From a virus, in the IMG/VR virus record IMGVR_UViG_3300020166_000087, positions 1-28,605 of that record: a DNA stretch of 28,605 bases; one strand, written 5' to 3'. The position numbers and the translations under genes are program-made. Position 1 is the first letter of the stretch. Each line of letters opens with the position of its first letter. Of this stretch, positions 26,492 to 28,605 are shown in pieces. The notes under the pieces are model-generated. The model saw only the letters and a program-made list of their open reading frames with translations, made no database searches and was not told the DNA's origin.

Positions 26492-27628
26492 TTATGCGAG
26501 GAAGTAGGAACCCGACCGGGAGGTAGTCAGCAGATTGAGACACACGTACCGCACCGCATCAATCCCGTGGTTGTCCTTGTCCACTGGTCGGTTGAGGTTG
26601 CGCCCGTTCTTGTCCTGCTCCCATCGGTACGCCCGGAGTTCTTTCTGTAGGTGCGTGCTCTCAGCGGTCACCAGGAGCTTGTGTCGTCTCATGATGTCGA
26701 TACCCTGACGGATCGAGTCCGGTCCCTTCCGTGCGGGCTTGACGTTGTGCCCCAATCTGAAAAGCTCCTCAATACTCTTCGGCTCGGCTGAGTCTGCGAT
26801 GATGGTCTCGACGTCCAGCTTGTCGAGCTCTTCGCCTATGTCCGGGTTTGTGAGTCCTGTCGAGTACAGGCGCTCGTGAAGTATCAAGGTATGCCCGTCA
26901 AGGTAGACATCGATGACGGCTGTCGGGTCGTTGGTGAATCCAAAGTCGAGGCCCGTGCCTATCCTCTTGCCGGCTATCTCTCCCACCTCCCACGTAAATA
27001 CAGCGGCTTGATTGACGCCCCTTTCTCCGAGTCCGTAGATGCGCCAATAGTTCGGGTCTGCATCCTTAAGGCGTTCTATCTCTTGGATGGTGGCCTTGTC
27101 GAGGTAGGGGTTGTCCTTGTACGTAGTGCGGAAGAAACTCGCATCGGTTCGGGGTATTACCTCCTCGTAAATCCAATGATATTCGTCCGAGGGGTTGAAG
27201 TCAATCACCACCTTGCGCGTGGTACGGAGTAGGAGCTGCCTCCAGTCCTCCAGGCTCAGCTCGTTGGCCTCGTTGATGAATAGGACCTGTCGCTTTCTTC
27301 CCCTGACCTTCTGCGGCTGGTCTACGCTGATGAACTCCACGAGGTTCCCAAAGAGGACATAGTTCGCCTCTGACTTGTTGTGGAGGTCGGGGTTGTAGAT
27401 GTCCTCCCGTTCTAAGATTTCGAAGAAGTCCCTCATGGCCGTAGCCCGTAGCGCGGGGAATGTCTTCCGGGCGATGGTGATGACCGCCCCGGCGTTCTCG
27501 TTCTCGTAACAGAGCTCGACGATACTCTGGAGGATAGAGTACGTCTTCCCGCTCCTTGTGCCCCCTTGGTGGACTTGGATCCGGGAGGCGCAGCCTTTGA
27601 CGTGGTAGTAGGTGGCGGGCTGCTTCAC
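26492..27628 (-). CDS. terL: Terminase large subunit (TerL)
   Basis: 378 aa, GTG start sharing GTGA with the upstream stop. ATPase motifs: Walker A GGTRSGKT (22-29) and Walker B VLFINEAN with E120 (115-122). FNPSDE (144-149) is a conserved phage terminase motif. The nuclease half has acidic residues D228 (GLDFGFTNDPTA), D279 (TIIADSAEP) and D357 (HGIDAVRY). It cuts concatemers and pumps DNA through the portal into the head. Compact length and motif spacing suit the PBSX/Terminase_3 group, many of which package headful-style; the packaging mode cannot be settled from this sequence. Confidence 0.95.
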   Translation of the reverse strand: MKQPATYYHVKGCASRIQVHQGGTRSGKTYSILQSIVELCYENENAGAVITIARKTFPALRATAMRDFFEILEREDIYNPDLHNKSEANYVLFGNLVEFISVDQPQKVRGRKRQVLFINEANELSLEDWRQLLLRTTRKVVIDFNPSDEYHWIYEEVIPRTDASFFRTTYKDNPYLDKATIQEIERLKDADPNYWRIYGLGERGVNQAAVFTWEVGEIAGKRIGTGLDFGFTNDPTAVIDVYLDGHTLILHERLYSTGLTNPDIGEELDKLDVETIIADSAEPKSIEELFRLGHNVKPARKGPDSIRQGIDIMRRHKLLVTAESTHLQKELRAYRWEQDKNGRNLNRPVDKDNHGIDAVRYVCLNLLTTSRSGSYFLA

Positions 27629-27822
27629 AGGCTATCCAGAAACTCCGCGTGGCTCTTGAAAACGTGCCATTGGTGATGCTTCTGGTATCCTCGCATCTTG
27701 TAGAAGTAGACGACCTCCCCGATGCGGTACGCTCCGCTGGATGGGTTAGTGTACTCAATGCCGCGCTCCTTGAGCATTTCCTCAAGCATGGCTTTCGATT
27801 GTCTGCACTCGGCTTTGGTCAT
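27625..27822 (-). CDS. Small protein (65 aa) between terminase subunits
   Basis: Not recognised. Helical start (KAECRQSKAMLEEMLKERGI), then YTNPSSGAYRIGEVVYFYKM and a His-rich segment (RGYQKHHQWHVFKSHAEF). It overlaps TerS and TerL by four bases each, so it is co-translated with the packaging genes. The strand-like middle and His/aromatic end resemble small DNA-binding or nuclease-accessory proteins, with no clear motif. Confidence 0.7.
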   Translation of the reverse strand: MTKAECRQSKAMLEEMLKERGIEYTNPSSGAYRIGEVVYFYKMRGYQKHHQWHVFKSHAEFLDSL

Positions 27823-28157
27823 GATACGTCGGCGTTGTCATCGGTGAACCAAGACAGCGGCTTCTTCTCGGCGACGGCTATCTCTTGACGCTCCACGTAC
27901 CCCCGCTCCTTGCCCTTGGTCTTCAGGTAGAAGATAGTGGCGGCGGGATTGCCTCCGTCGATGAGCTTGTGGAGCTTGCTCTCGGCGAAGTCCAGGGCTA
28001 CATCGGACAGCTCGGCCACGGCTGCCTTGTACTCCGCGTCGGCTTCCATCCAGTTGTAATGGGTTTGGCGGGAGATGCCCACCACCTTGCACGCTTGGGT
28101 CACAATTCCGAGAGCCTTTTCCAAGGCTTGAACCATCGCTTTTTTTTGTACGTCCAT
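27819..28157 (-). CDS. terS: Terminase small subunit (TerS)
   Basis: 112 aa. The N-terminal helix-turn-helix is at about residues 18-38 (IVTQACKVVGISRQTHYNWM), followed by a helical part (AELSDVALDFAESKLHKLID). The motif NPAATIFYLKTKGKERGY is typical of small terminase subunits that act with TerL and recognise the packaging site. The length is as expected. Its stop overlaps the 65-aa gene by ATGA. It lies in front of TerL, as is usual. Confidence 0.85.
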   Translation of the reverse strand: MDVQKKAMVQALEKALGIVTQACKVVGISRQTHYNWMEADAEYKAAVAELSDVALDFAESKLHKLIDGGNPAATIFYLKTKGKERGYVERQEIAVAEKKPLSWFTDDNADVS

Positions 28158-28163
28158 AGTTGT

Positions 28164-28385
28164 CTAAATAGTCGGGTCATACCCTGCGTCGGCGGTGCCT
28201 GTAAATACCGGTGTTACGGTCATCGTGTACTCTACCCGTTTATACTTCGAAGCTATGTTGGTACTTGCCTCTGTCCGTATGTGTCGGGAGAGCATGATAT
28301 CGGCGGCTCTCCTGTTGGAGACGTACCACACCGTTCTCTCGTCGAGTTCAGGACACGTGAAGACAGCGCGGTAGATTTCAGCCAT
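28164..28385 (-). CDS. Small protein (73 aa) upstream of TerS
   Basis: Not recognised. Beta-like sequence: [20 protein letters not shown], then YVSNRRAADIMLSRHI and VEYTMTVTPVFTGTADAGY. Its ATG overlaps the stop of the tiny membrane gene upstream, and it ends six bases before the TerS start, so it belongs to the same message. No membrane segment or known motif. Confidence 0.65.
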   Translation of the reverse strand: MAEIYRAVFTCPELDERTVWYVSNRRAADIMLSRHIRTEASTNIASKYKRVEYTMTVTPVFTGTADAGYDPTI

Positions 28386-28461
28386 ACAGGGCCAAATATA
28401 GCAGGAGGGCCAGAATCCCGACGTAGCCGTAGAAGGTGGCGCGGTATGCGTAGTCGTTCAT
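28378..28461 (-). CDS. Tiny membrane protein (27 aa)
   Basis: Begins [20 protein letters not shown] and ends LYLALYG: a short polar start and one hydrophobic helix. Its ATG shares ATGA with the stop of the ParB-methyltransferase and its TGA overlaps the next gene by 8 bases. The exact fit at both ends supports it despite its size. Function unknown; small single-helix phage proteins often modulate membrane proteins. Confidence 0.55.
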   Translation of the reverse strand: MNDYAYRATFYGYVGILALLLYLALYG

Positions 28462-28605
28462 TGCTTCTCGGCCTTCTGTCCGGTGAAGTCTTCCCAGCGT
28501 TTGACGATGACGTCGCAATATTTCGGGTCGAGTTCCATGCCGTAGCACTTGCGCCCTGTCTTCTCTGCGGCGATGAGGGTAGAACCTGAACCGAGAAAGG
28601 GGGGG
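28458..28605 (-). CDS. C-terminal part of the ParB-DNA methyltransferase (right-hand copy)
   Basis: Same reading frame as the gene at 1..1065, repeated because the terminal repeat lies inside it. This copy contains the end of the protein, including [20 protein letters not shown] and the final EKQ, then TGA at 28458..28460. The SAM motif begins at the right edge. The last three bases of the window (a run of G) disagree with the left copy and likely mark contig-end error. In the circular genome the gene is intact. Confidence 0.9.
   Translation of the reverse strand, partial: PPFLGSGSTLIAAEKTGRKCYGMELDPKYCDVIVKRWEDFTGQKAEKQ
28487..28602. repeat. Right copy of the terminal direct repeat
   Basis: Identical to 3..118. 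Collapsing the two copies gives a circular genome of about 28,484 bases in which the methyltransferase gene is continuous. The three final bases disagree with the left copy. Confidence 0.95.

Noticed and set aside
26474-26498. AT-rich imperfect hairpin at the end of TerL
   Set aside because: Arms CGCA/TGCG with mismatched A/T pairs and no T run; too weak for a terminator call and partly coding.
1-28605. Integrase, CRISPR array, tRNA or transposable element
   Set aside because: No recombinase motifs, spaced repeats, cloverleaf or inverted terminal repeats were found by reading; lysogeny is therefore not supported.
28603-28605. Run of G at the right end
   Set aside because: Disagrees with the left copy of the repeat and looks like a contig-end artefact, not a biological terminus.

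Overview
This window looks like a complete genome of a small tailed phage (siphovirus-like, unit length about 28.48 kb) of a Bacteroidota host, linearised inside one gene. A 116-base exact direct repeat sits at both ends (3..118 and 28487..28602). Joining the ends restores one uninterrupted ParB/DNA-methyltransferase gene. The host call rests on four promoters that match the Bacteroidota consensus (TTTG, a 19-21 base spacer, TAnnTTTG), on few Shine-Dalgarno-like sites, and on virion protein families I associate with Bacteroidota phages. The coding DNA is GC-rich. No integrase, tRNA, IS element or CRISPR array was seen.

Layout. A divergent promoter pair at 6047..6096 splits the genome. Rightward from it runs a short operon of four small unknown proteins (6101..6964), closed by a terminator at 7021..7055. 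Everything else is on the minus strand and is read leftward from 6026 to 1, then through the circular join from 28461 down to 7054. In transcription order: Cro-like repressor, OB-like protein, tiny zinc-ribbon protein, winged-helix replication protein, replication-associated protein, small membrane protein, NinG, sigma-like factor, two small conserved proteins, C5-cytosine methyltransferase, ParB-N4/N6 methyltransferase, small proteins, TerS, TerL, tail chaperone pair with a T9 frameshift site, tail completion proteins, two large tail proteins, tape measure, XkdF-type protease, scaffold, major capsid protein, two virion proteins, portal, head-tail connector, two fibre proteins, and a lysis cassette (membrane proteins, M15 endolysin, metallophosphoesterase).

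Most minus-strand genes overlap by four bases (ATGA, GTGA or TTGA), so translation is probably coupled along long polycistronic messages. Two short units interrupt the late region, each with its own host-type promoter and intrinsic terminator (26235..26467 and 24454..24822). They look like morons. The tail module lies before the head module, the reverse of the common order.

The most unusual feature is the cytosine methyltransferase gene. Almost its whole length is also open in the +1 frame, and that second frame reads as a recognisable phage protein (repeated LPTP motifs, then a block ending in MMGFPKGWT). Its ATG lies 7 bases inside the methyltransferase start. This is the best candidate for an under-described system here: an overprinted gene, or two C-terminal variants of one enzyme exchanged by frame.
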